Notes: generated by a model from the sequence alone, not told the origin. Positions 9,038-19,085 are shown, counted from the first letter of the stretch. The stretch: DNA of 64,000 nucleotides from Pseudomonadota bacterium (GCA_027624035.1 JAQBUI010000010.1:1-64000), one strand, 5' to 3'. Numbers and translations are program-made.

Positions 9038-9634
9038 GGCCAGCGCCATTGACGCGACGTCGGGGACGGTCCGACCGAGTGACCAGTTCATGGATGTATC
9101 GGCCGCAAATCGTCGACTCATGTTGGGTTTGTTACCGGGCCACAACTTGTGTGGTTGATTCGGCAGAACGGGCTGAGGCCCGAGGGTTTTCCATGAAAGT
9201 TCACTGATACAAGGTGCCAGCGTCAGCACTTCCCTGCACGACTACGATATGCCTGAGACCGGTACGCTCAGGGCTGTCATGGACGTTCACTGACACAAGG
9301 TGCCAGCATGAGCACTTTCCTGCACGACTACGGTATGCCTGAGACCGGTACGCTCAGGGCTGTCATGGACGTTCACTGACACAAGGTGTCAGTGTCAGCA
9401 CTTCCCTGCACGCCTACGGCATGTCTGAGGCTCCCTGACAGTTCCCTGACAGTTCCCTGAAGTGAATGATGAAACCATCCCAGACATGTGTGGAACGTAT
9501 ACGGACAGACAATTCGCGGCTCTGATTGACACCGTTAGGTGCACCATTACAATCCGCACCCGCTCATGATCGCAATCGAGCGAAATAGATCGCAATTGAT
9601 TTTGTCAGATCCAAACCAGTCCAAGGGGGACACA
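9038..9634. other. 597-base gene-free stretch upstream of the TonB receptor
   Basis: Nothing coding is supported here. The stretch holds the 86-bp repeat array (separate entry), an 11-bp tandem repeat GTTCCCTGACA at about 9431-9460, and the leader of the receptor gene ending with AAGGGGGA before its ATG. Confidence 0.6.
9192..9430 (-). repeat. Three tandem copies of the 86-bp dispersed repeat
   Basis: Copies begin at 9192, 9278 and 9364, an exact 86-base period. The first two are complete and the third is about 67 bases. On the minus strand each reads like the copies elsewhere: CCCTGAGCGTACCGG..., a CGTAGTCGTGCAGG core, then a half matching GTCAGTGAACGTCCATG. They resemble the elements at 27001, 31147, 32521, 52990 and 55295 but are the most diverged group. 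Confidence 0.85.
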
Positions 9635-12004
9635 ATGCTCAAGCCGGCAATTTCAATTCTTGCCCTGGCCATCACTTCGGCCACCGCCACATTCCACGCA
9701 GGGAACGCTTCCGCCGAACAGATGATGGAGGAGATCGTGGTCACTGCGACCAAGCGTGAGACTTCTTTGCTCGACGTGCCTTTCTCCATTAATGCCCAGA
9801 CCGAGTCCGACCTGCGGCGCGAGAGCACCATGGACCTTGAGGACCTGTCCAGGAACGTCGCCGGCCTTGCCATTCAGAACCTCGGCCCCGGCCAGAGCCA
9901 GGTCGCCATACGTGGCGTCTCAGCGGGGCAGATCATTCGGGACCAGCCGGGCGTCAAGGAGCAGGTGGGAATCTACCTGGATGAATCAGTCATTTCGCTG
10001 TCTCTTTTTACGCCTGATCTGGATTTTTTCGACCTGAACCGGGTAGAGACCCTGCGGGGGCCCCAGGGCACGCTGTTTGGTTCAGGCTCCGTGGGTGGCA
10101 CCATCCGCTACATCACGAACCAGCCCAGGCTCGATGTCAGTGAGTTTGCCGCGGAGGCCTCGGGCAATACGATCCAGGACGGCGACCAGGGCGGCCACGT
10201 CAAGGGGCTGTTCAACGTCCCCATCATCGATGAAACCCTCGCAGTGCGGGGTGTCGGCTATTTCCGGCACTATCCCGGGTACATCGACGCGATCCGGGAA
10301 AACGGCACCGTGACCACCAACGTCAACAAGGGGGATCGATCCGGCATTCGGCTCGCGGCCACCTGGCAGCCCATGGATACCGTGACGATCACCCCACGGG
10401 TCGTCTACCAGGAACTCAACATGGACGGCTTCAACCGGCAGGAAGTCTATAACCTGTATGCCAACCCATACACCACGACGCGGCGCGCGATCCAGTTGGG
10501 TGAACGCCAGCAATTCCTGCGGCTCGAAGAGGACTTCATGGACCGGTTCCTGCTATGGGATGTGACCGCCCAGGCCGCCATCGACGATCTGGACCTGACT
10601 TACATTCTGAGCTACACGGACCGCGACATCATGGTGAGCCGCGATGCCAGTGCACTCACGGGAAGCGTCTCGGTGGACGTGGGTATGGCCGCTGCAGGCG
10701 TACTGCTGCCGTCAAACCTCGTAGACCGAACCAAACTGGGACAGGTCACTCACGAGATTCGGCTGGGGTCGACCATGGACCGATTGAACTGGGTGGTCGG
10801 GATCTTTTATTCAAACACCGACCGGGACTATTCCCAGAGATTACCCACCCGCGGCTATGATGCATTTCTCGATGCAACTTTTGGTGACGGCACCTCTGAT
10901 GCGGCCCGCAACGGTTTCAGCGAGACGGACTCACCGTTCAACTCTGACCTGCCTTATGACCTGACCCAGTCCGCGCTCTTTGGCGAACTGACCTATGACG
11001 TGAACGACCGTCTGCATGTCACGGTTGGTGGACGCTTCTACGACTTCGAGGAAGAACGAACCATCAAGACCGGTGGCTTCTTTTCCGCACAGGATTCCGG
11101 CCTCGACCGGACCTCTTCAGATGGGTTCACACCCAGGTTACTGGTCGCTTACGATATTTCCGATTCAATGATGTTCAATGCCCAGGTGTCCAAGGGTTTC
11201 CGGCTTGGCGGTGTCAATGACCCGCTGAACACCGCCCTTTGTAACGACAATGACAAAGCGATCTTTGGCGGTTTCCAGTCCTACGGTGATGAATCACTCA
11301 TCAACTATGAGGCAGGGATCAAAGGCAGCCACAGAGGTGTTCGTTTCAACGCCAGCGCGTTCTATTCAGACATCCAGGACCTTCAGGTCACGCTGGATGC
11401 CGGGTCCTGTTCTTCCAGAATCTCGTTCAATGTCGCGGACGCTCATTCACAGGGCATAGAGTTTGAGGTGGGCGCGCCCATCAACGACTTCATCGATGTC
11501 TCTGTTGCGGGCACATTCCTCGAGTCAGAATTCGACTCCACGGTGATTGACTCCACCGGCTCTGTACTCGGCGGTGTCCGCGATGGCAACAAGCTGGCTT
11601 CTGTACCGGAAACCCAGCTCGCGGCCGTGGCTAACATGACCTGGCCCGAGGAGGTCATGGGCGGGCAGCTCAGTTTCACGTTCTCGGTTCAGCATATGGG
11701 AGACCGCTTCACGCAGCCTTCCGATCAGGTTCCCGGCGCTGGCAACTTTGTCTCGGGGCTCGCCTTTGGCGGCGCCACGGGCAACGAAGTGACGGCGGTG
11801 GACCTGAAACTGGGCAGCTATGAGATCGCCAACCTCAGCGCCAGTTTCGCGAAGGACACGTGGGTTGCGACGGTATTCATTAACAACCTGACTGATGAGA
11901 ATGCCGACCTTTCCTTTGACCGGGAAAGAGGCGGCCGCGCACGGCTGGGTTATCGAACCAACACGCCACGAATGGCTGGCATCACAATTCGAACGGATTT
12001 CTAG
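9635..12004 (+). CDS. TonB-dependent outer-membrane receptor
   Basis: A complete 789-residue receptor. The start is the ATG at 9635-9637 after AAGGGGGA; the open frame extends to 9539 without support. A signal peptide (MLKPAISILALAITSATATF...) is followed by EEIVVTATKRETSLLDVP. The plug runs to about residue 170 with VETLRGPQGTLFGSGSVGG, and the 22-strand barrel ends in an aromatic residue (TIRTDF), the usual outer-membrane insertion signal. It belongs to the same broad class as the receptor at position 1. The substrate is unknown. It follows the repeat array and has no transport partner nearby. Confidence 0.95.
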   Translation: MLKPAISILALAITSATATFHAGNASAEQMMEEIVVTATKRETSLLDVPFSINAQTESDLRRESTMDLEDLSRNVAGLAIQNLGPGQSQVAIRGVSAGQIIRDQPGVKEQVGIYLDESVISLSLFTPDLDFFDLNRVETLRGPQGTLFGSGSVGGTIRYITNQPRLDVSEFAAEASGNTIQDGDQGGHVKGLFNVPIIDETLAVRGVGYFRHYPGYIDAIRENGTVTTNVNKGDRSGIRLAATWQPMDTVTITPRVVYQELNMDGFNRQEVYNLYANPYTTTRRAIQLGERQQFLRLEEDFMDRFLLWDVTAQAAIDDLDLTYILSYTDRDIMVSRDASALTGSVSVDVGMAAAGVLLPSNLVDRTKLGQVTHEIRLGSTMDRLNWVVGIFYSNTDRDYSQRLPTRGYDAFLDATFGDGTSDAARNGFSETDSPFNSDLPYDLTQSALFGELTYDVNDRLHVTVGGRFYDFEEERTIKTGGFFSAQDSGLDRTSSDGFTPRLLVAYDISDSMMFNAQVSKGFRLGGVNDPLNTALCNDNDKAIFGGFQSYGDESLINYEAGIKGSHRGVRFNASAFYSDIQDLQVTLDAGSCSSRISFNVADAHSQGIEFEVGAPINDFIDVSVAGTFLESEFDSTVIDSTGSVLGGVRDGNKLASVPETQLAAVANMTWPEEVMGGQLSFTFSVQHMGDRFTQPSDQVPGAGNFVSGLAFGGATGNEVTAVDLKLGSYEIANLSASFAKDTWVATVFINNLTDENADLSFDRERGGRARLGYRTNTPRMAGITIRTDF

Positions 12005-12233
12005 GGAACCTCTGACCAAGGTCTTTTCCCGCGATAGCCGCGTTGGAGTCGTCCTCGAAACTTCGCGAAATTAGAGCGATTTCGCAATGTTCTGCGGGCG
12101 CCTCCGCCTTGCTCTCACGAAAAATCCAGTCCATCACAACTTCCCTAATGCAGTGAGACCGTCGCTGTGGCGGCAATCGGCTGCCACTGCTTGCTGGCAC
12201 TCACATCCTGGAGATTCAGCTCAGACCCTCGCC

Positions 12234-12512
12234 TCAGATATTCAGCTCGATCACTTCCGTCTTCGAGCCTGAACAACAGATCATCATCGACGTATTTGAC
12301 TCCCGCTCCTCGTCCGACAGGACGAAGTCCCGATGTTCCGGAATCCCTGACAGCACTTCCTGCTCGCAGGACCCGCAGATTCCGCCGCCACAGGAAAAAG
12401 GCACAGAAATGCCAGCATCCATCAGCGCAAACAGGATCGAGCCACCGCGAGGAACAAAGATTTCCTTGCTGGATCTGGCAAGCTTGACGGTAAATCCTTC
12501 AGCGTCGGCCAT
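12234..12512 (-). CDS. Standalone plant-type [2Fe-2S] ferredoxin
   Basis: A 92-residue electron carrier. The cluster ligands are C41, C46 and C49 in SCGGGICGSC (Cx4Cx2C), with the fourth in MMICC (C79 or C80). It resembles the ferredoxin domain at the C-terminus of vanillate-demethylase-type reductases rather than mitochondrial-type ferredoxins. Here it occurs alone, with no reductase or oxygenase within several kilobases, so its partner must lie elsewhere. It is convergent with the TonB receptor gene and divergent from the dehalogenase. Confidence 0.88.
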   Translation of the reverse strand: MADAEGFTVKLARSSKEIFVPRGGSILFALMDAGISVPFSCGGGICGSCEQEVLSGIPEHRDFVLSDEERESNTSMMICCSGSKTEVIELNI

Positions 12513-12635
12513 GAGTTAACTGAACCTTGTTGGAAAGGCGCCGCATTTTACAGGAGGAGCGTCACTGATACCAAGCGGCCGGGTGATTTGCACGAAGGAC
12601 TCGGGCACACTGCCCTGACCAAAAAGGAGATCAGC

Positions 12636-13331
12636 ATGGCGAATTTCGAGGTTCTGGCCTTTGACGTCTTTGGCACGGTCGTCGACTGGTACGGATCGGT
12701 GAAACAGGAGGTCGCTGCGACGCTCCCGGGAGTGGATGCCGACAAGTTCACACTCGCCTGGCGGGCAGGCTACGGGCCCGCCATGCAGCGGGTCATGTCC
12801 GGAGAATTGGGCTGGACGCTGATCGACGACCTGCATCGGATGATCCTGGATGAGCTGCTCGTGGCCGTTCAGGCGCCAGCCCTGGACGAGGCCGGGCGAC
12901 GACATCTGAACAGGGTCTGGCACCGGCTGGCGCCCTGGCCGGATTCCGTTGAGGGCCTGACCAGGCTCAGGACGCGATATACCATCTGTACGCTCTCCAA
13001 CGGCAATCTCGGTCTGCTCGCTGACATGGCCAAGCGATCAGGCCTGCCCTGGGACCTCATCCTGTCGGCGGAGGTCTTTGGCAAGTACAAACCAGACCCG
13101 GATACCTATCTGGGCGTCGCCAGGGTGTTCGACATCGAGCCCGACAGGGTGATGCTGGTCGCCGCCCACCACAACGATCTTGCTGCGGCCCGGAACTGCG
13201 GGCTCGGGTCAGCCTATATCGAGCGCCCCTTGGAATTCGGCCCGGACAACATAAAGGACGTATCGCCGGTTGCAGAAAACACGTTCCATGCGAACAGCCT
13301 GATTCATCTTGCAGAGTTGCTGGGCTGCTGA
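12636..13331 (+). CDS. HAD hydrolase, haloacid dehalogenase type II-like
   Basis: A 231-residue soluble HAD enzyme. The nucleophile is D10 in LAFDVFGTVVDW; motif II is TLSNGN, motif III lies at FGKYKPDPDTY, and the acidic motif IV region reads VAAHHNDLAAARNCG. This pattern is that of L-2-haloacid dehalogenases, which displace halide from 2-haloacids through an aspartyl ester. AAGGAG upstream selects the ATG at 12636. It ends 7 bases from the convergent transporter gene. Close relatives include phosphatases, so dehalogenation is likely but not certain. Confidence 0.85.
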   Translation: MANFEVLAFDVFGTVVDWYGSVKQEVAATLPGVDADKFTLAWRAGYGPAMQRVMSGELGWTLIDDLHRMILDELLVAVQAPALDEAGRRHLNRVWHRLAPWPDSVEGLTRLRTRYTICTLSNGNLGLLADMAKRSGLPWDLILSAEVFGKYKPDPDTYLGVARVFDIEPDRVMLVAAHHNDLAAARNCGLGSAYIERPLEFGPDNIKDVSPVAENTFHANSLIHLAELLGC

Positions 13332-13338
13332 GGGAGCC

Positions 13339-14406
13339 CTATCTGCCGGAAGCCCCGGAAGAAGCCGGAGCGCCCTGACCATCCCGACCCGATGGGAACC
13401 AGTGTGCCGTACGATTGGCGAACGCGACCAGTGACAACATCACCGGGACCTCCACCAGCACACCCACCACCGTCGCCAGCGCCGCGCCGGAGTTCAGACC
13501 AAACAGCGAGATGGCAACCGCCACCGCCAGTTCGAAGAAGTTCGACGTGCCAATCATGCAGGCAGGTGCCGCGATATTGTGGGGTAACTTGAGGGATCTG
13601 GCAGCGCCGTAGGCCACCGCGAAAATGCCATAGGTCTGAATGAGAAGTGGAATCGCAATCAACAGGATGACCTGGGGCTGGCTGATGATCTTGTCGGCCT
13701 GAAAACCAAACAGCAACACCACTGTGGCCAGCAAGCCGACGATTGACCACGGCTTGAGGCGGCTCACGAATCGATCAACGTGTCGGCCGGCCTCCTGACC
13801 CTCGAGGCGCCGACGAGTCAGGTAACCTGCGACCAGTGGCAGCAATACATAGAGCACCACCGACAGCAGCAATGTCTCCCAGGGCACACTGATGTCACTA
13901 ACGCCCAGCAGGAGTGCAGCAATCGGCGCAAACGCGAAGATCATAATGATGTCATTGACCGACACCTGAACCAGCGTGTAGTTCGGGTCACCTCTGGTCA
14001 GCTGACTCCACACGAATACCATTGCGGTGCACGGCGCGACGCCCAGCAGGATCATACCCGCGATATATTCAGTGGCCGAGGCCGGGTCAACGAGGTCGGC
14101 AAACAGCACCTTGAAAAACAACCAGCCCAGGGCCGCCATCGTGAAGGGCTTGATCAGCCAGTTCACCACCAGCGTGAGCACGAGACCCCGGGGCCTGTGG
14201 GCCACTTCACGCAGCGAGGAGAAATCGACCTGCACCATCATCGGGTAGATCATCACCCAGATCAGGACCGCCACCACCAGATTGACATGAGCATATTCAA
14301 TGCCAGCGACGAACGTGAAAACACCGGGAAGAAAATATCCCAGCACGACACCCGCCACGATACAGAGCCCAACCCAGAGGGTGAGAAACCGCTCAAAACT
14401 GCCCAT
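13339..14406 (-). CDS. ACR3-family (arsenite efflux-type) transporter
   Basis: A 355-residue inner-membrane protein with about ten helices of the bile-acid:sodium-symporter fold. [18 protein letters not shown] carries the conserved Cys of ACR3 transporters (C126), followed by [19 protein letters not shown] eight bases upstream supports the ATG at 14406 over the GTG at 14415. ACR3 proteins expel arsenite using the proton gradient. No arsR, arsC or other ars gene is next to it. It follows a CoA transferase and a hydroxyacid dehydrogenase on the same strand, so an organic substrate is also conceivable. Confidence 0.85.
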   Translation of the reverse strand: MGSFERFLTLWVGLCIVAGVVLGYFLPGVFTFVAGIEYAHVNLVVAVLIWVMIYPMMVQVDFSSLREVAHRPRGLVLTLVVNWLIKPFTMAALGWLFFKVLFADLVDPASATEYIAGMILLGVAPCTAMVFVWSQLTRGDPNYTLVQVSVNDIIMIFAFAPIAALLLGVSDISVPWETLLLSVVLYVLLPLVAGYLTRRRLEGQEAGRHVDRFVSRLKPWSIVGLLATVVLLFGFQADKIISQPQVILLIAIPLLIQTYGIFAVAYGAARSLKLPHNIAAPACMIGTSNFFELAVAVAISLFGLNSGAALATVVGVLVEVPVMLSLVAFANRTAHWFPSGRDGQGAPASSGASGR

Positions 14407-14449
14407 GTATTGCACTCCGTGTCATTGCCAGCAAGCCATCAGGGCGAGG

Positions 14450-15436
14450 TCAGACCGGGTCTACCACCCAGTAAGGTTCAAGACCGCCAGCCACCCGCTC
14501 GGCATTTTCAACGGCATTCAAATCCGCGTTCCATTCACTCTGAATCACGCGTGCACCCTGATGCGGCGTGATCACGACGTTGGGCATTGAAATGAGCGGG
14601 TTGTCGGGCGGAGTCGGCTCGACCTCCGTCACATCAAGACCAGCGCCCCAGATTTCGCCGTTTCTCAAGGCATCCACCAGCGCGGCTTCATCCACCACTG
14701 GCCCCCTGCAGGTATTGATCAGGACCGCTGTATTCTTCATCGCCTTTAGTTCCCGGGTGCCAAACATATGCCGGGTCACCCGGTCCAGAGGCACATGCAG
14801 CGAAACATAGTCTGAGGTCTCTATCAGTTCAGCGAGCGGCAGGCGGCGGGCCCCGGCGGCGGCCTCGTAGTCTGCGTCAAACTCCGCAATATCATGGTAG
14901 ACCACATCGCACTCCCAGCCACGCAGCCTCTTGCCGACCCTGGAGCCGATTCTGCCGAGGCCAATGATGCCGACCCGCTTGTCGACCAGGGTCGTAAACT
15001 CCGCCAGTTCGCCCGTCACACCGGCCGCCCAGCGGCCCCCACGAACACTCTCGATCTGCTGGTCAAATTTGTGATTGATGGTCAACATCAGCCAGATCGC
15101 GTGTTCCGCGACACAGACCGCATTGGCACCACCATTGTTGGCGACCTGGATGCCGTGATTGAGCAACATCCCCTTGTCCAACTGATCCGTACCGGCGCTG
15201 AACGTCTGAACCAGCTTCAGCCCGTCAATTTTTGGAGCGATCCGGTTGGTCAGCTCGGTGTTCGGAGCGATCAGCACGGCAGCGCCCGCAGACTCGGCCA
15301 CCACCTGATCTACGTCCTTTCGGATGTCCACCAGCGCGAACTCCAGCCGCCCGTTGCGGGCAGCAATCTTCTGCAGCGCCTCAATTCGTTTGTCTCCGCC
15401 TCCCGGCGTTCCTAACAGTACTACTCTGGTTGCCAT
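14450..15436 (-). CDS. D-isomer-specific 2-hydroxyacid dehydrogenase
   Basis: A 328-residue NAD(P)-dependent oxidoreductase that interconverts a 2-oxoacid and a D-2-hydroxyacid. VGIIGLGRIGSRVGKRL is the dinucleotide-binding site. NTCRGPVVDEAAL contains the catalytic Arg region, EVEPTPPDNPL the Glu, and ITPHQGAR the catalytic His. The start is the ATG at 15436 with GGGA upstream; the open frame continues much further without similarity. It lies 31 bases after the CoA transferase and 43 before the transporter, so the three genes probably form an operon. Confidence 0.9.
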   Translation of the reverse strand: MATRVVLLGTPGGGDKRIEALQKIAARNGRLEFALVDIRKDVDQVVAESAGAAVLIAPNTELTNRIAPKIDGLKLVQTFSAGTDQLDKGMLLNHGIQVANNGGANAVCVAEHAIWLMLTINHKFDQQIESVRGGRWAAGVTGELAEFTTLVDKRVGIIGLGRIGSRVGKRLRGWECDVVYHDIAEFDADYEAAAGARRLPLAELIETSDYVSLHVPLDRVTRHMFGTRELKAMKNTAVLINTCRGPVVDEAALVDALRNGEIWGAGLDVTEVEPTPPDNPLISMPNVVITPHQGARVIQSEWNADLNAVENAERVAGGLEPYWVVDPV

Positions 15437-15467
15437 CTCATATTCCCACTGGTTTTGATTGATTCTT

Positions 15468-16676
15468 CTAGATAACGCCCTGATCTCGCAAGGCGCTGAT
15501 CTGGTCAGTGCTGTAGCCCAGTTCCGCCAGGATCTCTGCCGAGTGTTCACCCGATTGGGGTGGGCGCCGGTGAGGGGCATGGGGCACACTGGTGACCTGG
15601 ATCGGATGATTGAGCAACAGCGGCACCCCCATCTCCGGATCATTTGGTGGCATCGCCATCCGGTTTTCAAGCACCTGAACATCGACCGCCTTCTCTTCAA
15701 TAGTCGCCACCAGGTTGACCGGCAGATCGATCTCATCAAAGATCGTCATCCACTCGGCCGAAGGTTTCGAGGCAAGGATCGGTGCGATCTCGTCACCCAG
15801 CGCGACCCGGTTTCTCATGACTTCCCTGGCATCACAAAAGCGCTCATCGTCGAGCAGATGGGCGGCGCCCAATGCCCTCAAAAGGGCTCCAATCAGCCCA
15901 TAGTTTCGGACCATGTTCAGCTGTAGCCATCTGCCATCGCTGCACTGGTAGACCCGCATCATCGAAGGCGGAGCCTTTCTGCCTTCGCGAAACCGGGCCG
16001 TATCGCCACCGGCGATGCTGCCCTGGGTAATCGACGCATTGGACCAGAGGCCATTGGCGAGCAGCGAGGTATGCACCATCGCCCCTTCGCCAGTCTTCTC
16101 GCGCCGCAGCAGCGCGGTCACGATACCGGCATACAGGGCAACCCCCGTGGGGTGGTCTCCCATGCCGGAAAGCCCCTGCACCGGCGGTGCGCCCTCGCCC
16201 CGCATCAGGTCCATGAGGCCGCTGCGGGCCCAGTACGCCAGTTGATCGAATCCCTTGCGGCTTCGCTCCGGGCCCTTTTCGCCATAAGCAGTTAGCGAAG
16301 CGTAAATCATTCGCGGATTGATGGGCTTTAACTGTTCGTAGTTGAGGCCCAGGGAATCCCGAACCGAATAAGGCTGATTGGTCACATAAACGTCACACGC
16401 TGCCACCAGCCGGTGCAGGATTTCCTTGCCTTCAGGCCGCTTTAGATTGAGCACCATACCCCGTTTGTTACGGCCGTCCATCTGCCACATATAGTCGGCG
16501 GTGGCCTCGTTGTCCTGGGGAACATCCCGAATGGCCCGGAGCATGTCGCCGTCTCCCGGGGGCTCAATCTTGATCACATCGGCGCCAAAGTCAGCCAGAA
16601 TCATCGCCGCCGCCGGGGCAGCGATGACAGTCGATACATCCAGCACCTTCAGGCCGGAAAACAGCAAGTCATCCAA
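15468..16676 (-). CDS. CaiB/BaiF family (class III) CoA transferase
   Basis: A 402-residue enzyme that moves CoA between carboxylic acids. The N-terminus LKVLDVSTVIAAPAAAMILA and ADFGADVIKIEPPG are family hallmarks. GLSGMGDHPTGVALYAGI contains the region of the aspartate that carries the acyl-anhydride intermediate. The TTG at 16676 is taken as start because AGAGG lies 8 bases upstream; the frame extends to 16781 through repetitive sequence. It is the first gene of a probable operon with a D-2-hydroxyacid dehydrogenase and an ACR3-type transporter, suggesting activation or turnover of a hydroxyacid. Confidence 0.9.
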   Translation of the reverse strand: MDDLLFSGLKVLDVSTVIAAPAAAMILADFGADVIKIEPPGDGDMLRAIRDVPQDNEATADYMWQMDGRNKRGMVLNLKRPEGKEILHRLVAACDVYVTNQPYSVRDSLGLNYEQLKPINPRMIYASLTAYGEKGPERSRKGFDQLAYWARSGLMDLMRGEGAPPVQGLSGMGDHPTGVALYAGIVTALLRREKTGEGAMVHTSLLANGLWSNASITQGSIAGGDTARFREGRKAPPSMMRVYQCSDGRWLQLNMVRNYGLIGALLRALGAAHLLDDERFCDAREVMRNRVALGDEIAPILASKPSAEWMTIFDEIDLPVNLVATIEEKAVDVQVLENRMAMPPNDPEMGVPLLLNHPIQVTSVPHAPHRRPPQSGEHSAEILAELGYSTDQISALRDQGVI

Positions 16677-16724
16677 GTCACTTTCCTCTTTCAAACATTC
16701 TGGACAGCCGAGAGCCTGTTGACG

Positions 16725-16800
16725 ACAGCGGTGTGCCTGTGGACAGTGCCTGTGGACAGCCGTGTGCCTGTAGACAACCACGGCGTGCCTGTGTCAGGTA
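16725..16800 (+). repeat. Short imperfect direct repeats
   Basis: Four to five imperfect copies of GTGTGCCTGTGGACAG, spaced 17-30 bases apart, lie between the CoA-transferase start and the phytase-like gene. They show some likeness to the GCGTGCCTG part of the 86-bp family and may be a decayed member. Confidence 0.5.
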
Positions 16801-16864
16801 AGCAGGAGTGGGACGGGGTCCGGTTCCGCAAGTGTGGGCCTGAACGTCCATGAGAGCCCGTACC

Positions 16865-17884
16865 CTATTGCCAGGCACGAGGCAGGTCAATCACCACCAC
16901 CTCTGTCTGGCCCCGAGGGAAATGATCATTGACGATCATCAATCGTTTGCCCGCCTGAAACCAGCCCAGCCCTTCCCAGTTGCTTCTGCAGGGCCCGGCC
17001 ATTCCGGCCCCTATGACAGAGGGGTCCTTGTCAAGGTTGATCGGATCGCCGATGGGCGAACCGTCCCGGGCGAACCGCTGCAGCAGCTTGAAGCTATAGC
17101 GCTTTGAGTGACGATCGTCCTTCTGACAGGGCAATCCCGGCGTCCCATTCAGCGGACGGTTTTCGGAACTCAGCAGCACAATGAAACCATCCTGGTGCCA
17201 CACGAGATCCGGCGCGCGGAAGCGCTGGGCAAAGGGCTCCCTGTCTCCACTGACGGGATCTACAAAGGCGCGGTGAAGCCCCTTCAGGTCCAGCAGAACT
17301 GCGTCCTCACGTTGCTTTTCAACGATGCCCACAGAACCCCCTGAAGGCACCTCGAATGTGACGATGAACGGCACCAGAGGGACCCGCTGCAGGCGCTGGG
17401 GAAGCCAGATGGGTTCGTCGGCCGCTTCCGCGTAACCACCCTCGTAGAGGGCTGCGACTTCAGAGCCACCTTGACTGGCACGCACGGCCAGCCCCTCAAG
17501 CCCCCTGTTGCCAAACTCTGCCGTCCACTCCGGAAGCTGGGCGACCATGACGCCTGCCTTGATGTCGACCACCTGCCGCAGCCGCTCGGACAACGCCACA
17601 AGACGGCCATCGGACAGGAAACCCACTCCCTCAAGGTCTACCGCGAATGCACCTCTCTGATGGGCCACCGTCCGAAGCCTGTCGGGATCACTGATCGGCA
17701 TCGTCTTCTTGCCTTCTGAAATCCGGTAGGTGAACACCGTACCCGGTACATTGTCATCGACCAGATAGAACTGCTCACCCAGCCGAGCGATCCCGGAGAC
17801 CTCATCAGGCATTTGTGTTGCGCTCGCCGACATGGCGACAACAAGTAGCGCGGCCAGCCTCGTGAAGTTCAGATACCTCGACAC
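16865..17884 (-). CDS. Exported esterase-like/phytase-like beta-propeller protein
   Basis: A 339-residue protein with a signal peptide (MSRYLNFTRLAALLVVAMSASA), so it probably works in the periplasm. The body shows repeated propeller-type strands: SGIARLGEQFYLVDD, LEGVGFLSDGRLVALSER, RGLEGLAVRASQGGSEVAALYEGG and SNWEGLGWFQAGKRLMIVND. The recurring LEG(V/L) words are typical of the 'esterase-like activity of phytase' domain. The biochemical substrate is not known. It is flanked by unrelated genes. Confidence 0.78.
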   Translation of the reverse strand: MSRYLNFTRLAALLVVAMSASATQMPDEVSGIARLGEQFYLVDDNVPGTVFTYRISEGKKTMPISDPDRLRTVAHQRGAFAVDLEGVGFLSDGRLVALSERLRQVVDIKAGVMVAQLPEWTAEFGNRGLEGLAVRASQGGSEVAALYEGGYAEAADEPIWLPQRLQRVPLVPFIVTFEVPSGGSVGIVEKQREDAVLLDLKGLHRAFVDPVSGDREPFAQRFRAPDLVWHQDGFIVLLSSENRPLNGTPGLPCQKDDRHSKRYSFKLLQRFARDGSPIGDPINLDKDPSVIGAGMAGPCRSNWEGLGWFQAGKRLMIVNDHFPRGQTEVVVIDLPRAWQ

Positions 17885-18068
17885 GGGGCCGCCTACGCAA
17901 GCCCGGGCGTGACCAGCCCAGTCTCAATCGAGGAAGTGGCCCATCGCATCAGCGCTTCTCCTTGGAACAGATGGTGTTCATTAGCTGGACTCAGGTGTAC
18001 CGACTCAAGTGTACTACGCTTTGCTGGCCCCTTGCAGGCGCCTCGCCCGGTATCAGGCAAGCAGCAGT

Positions 18069-18884
18069 TCAGTCCCTGGCAATGACCAGCGCGATCTGTC
18101 GAGACTGAGCGACCAGATGGCCCTCGCTATCCCAGAGCGCGCCATCTTCAACCATGCGGCCATCTGCCAGATCGGTGGTGGTGAACCGCCCCAGAATCCA
18201 GCCTCTGGCAGGGCGCCGACGGACATGCACGGTCAACTCCAGGGTGGGCACCCAGCCCACGAGGCCAAGCAGCCCGAAAACCGACGGTGGATAGGCATCG
18301 GCAAACAACACGAGGGAGGCCGCGTCCGCATCCCGGCCATCAACAAACCTGATCCAGCCACTGACCTCTGCCTTGCCAGCGCTGCCTGCTTTCGCCTGGT
18401 CAGGATGCAGGAGTACGTCGACGCGATCCAAAAGTGGCAGCGCTACCCCCTGTTCATCGCCCGACCGCCGCACACATCGCTCTGGTGGCGGTATTGTGGG
18501 CGCCGCCAGCGTCAGATCAGGTGCTGCTGGCCGCATCCCCAGATCTCCGAAGCCCGCCAGCACCTCAAGCCTGATCTTGCCCTCCTGCAGAAGGGTGCCT
18601 CGCAGGGTGGACAGCGTGCGGCCGGACCGAAGCAATTCTCCATGAACTTCGCAGGGGCTCTCTGGTACGCCGGGGCGCAGATAGTGCACCGTCAGCGTCA
18701 GCGGGTCCGGGTGCTGCGGCGCAAGTTCGCTGAGGGCGCGCTGAACGATCGCGATCAGATAGCCGCCGTTGGGATTTTCGCCAATGTTCCAGGCACCACT
18801 GACCCGGCCCTCCCACACATTGCGCTCATCGCTGCTTCCAGCGGGGCGCCTCGACAATGTGGTTTCTGCATCGTACTGACTCAT
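18069..18884 (-). CDS. Acyl-CoA thioesterase-like protein (double hot-dog fold)
   Basis: A 271-residue protein with the N-terminal hot-dog segment NPNGGYLIAIVQRAL, LTLTVHYLRPGVPESPCEVH and SGRTLSTLRGTLLQEG, followed by a second hot-dog with LTVHVRRRPARGWILGRFTT and MVEDGALWDSEGHLVAQSRQ. This is the TesB-like arrangement (4HBT_3 type) that hydrolyses medium or long acyl-CoAs. It sits alone, with 184 and 201 bases of non-coding sequence on either side. Chain-length preference cannot be read from the sequence. Confidence 0.85.
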   Translation of the reverse strand: MSQYDAETTLSRRPAGSSDERNVWEGRVSGAWNIGENPNGGYLIAIVQRALSELAPQHPDPLTLTVHYLRPGVPESPCEVHGELLRSGRTLSTLRGTLLQEGKIRLEVLAGFGDLGMRPAAPDLTLAAPTIPPPERCVRRSGDEQGVALPLLDRVDVLLHPDQAKAGSAGKAEVSGWIRFVDGRDADAASLVLFADAYPPSVFGLLGLVGWVPTLELTVHVRRRPARGWILGRFTTTDLADGRMVEDGALWDSEGHLVAQSRQIALVIARD

Positions 18885-19085
18885 CTCATTGCTTCCCTCG
18901 GTCGTGCCATCTCCGCCACGAGCAGATCAGGACGAGACTATAACTGATTGCGGCGGCCCATTGTGGTCGCCAACGTCGCCCGAATCCAGAACTTCACAGC
19001 TTCAAACGATCTGCTATGATCACATGACCTGAGGCGACAGCACGCAGGCGTACGACATTTGGAGCACACATGAGGAATCCAGGCC

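Noticed and set aside
8219..9229. 336-residue minus-strand open frame
   Set aside because: It lies antisense to the VOC-like gene, has no recognisable motif, and its codon pattern looks like a mirror of the plus-strand gene.
9192..9430. Possible CRISPR array
   Set aside because: The 86-bp units are directly adjacent without unique spacers, and no cas genes are present.
13780..14571. 263-residue plus-strand open frame
   Set aside because: It is antisense to the ACR3-type transporter and hydroxyacid dehydrogenase genes and has low-complexity His/Gln composition.
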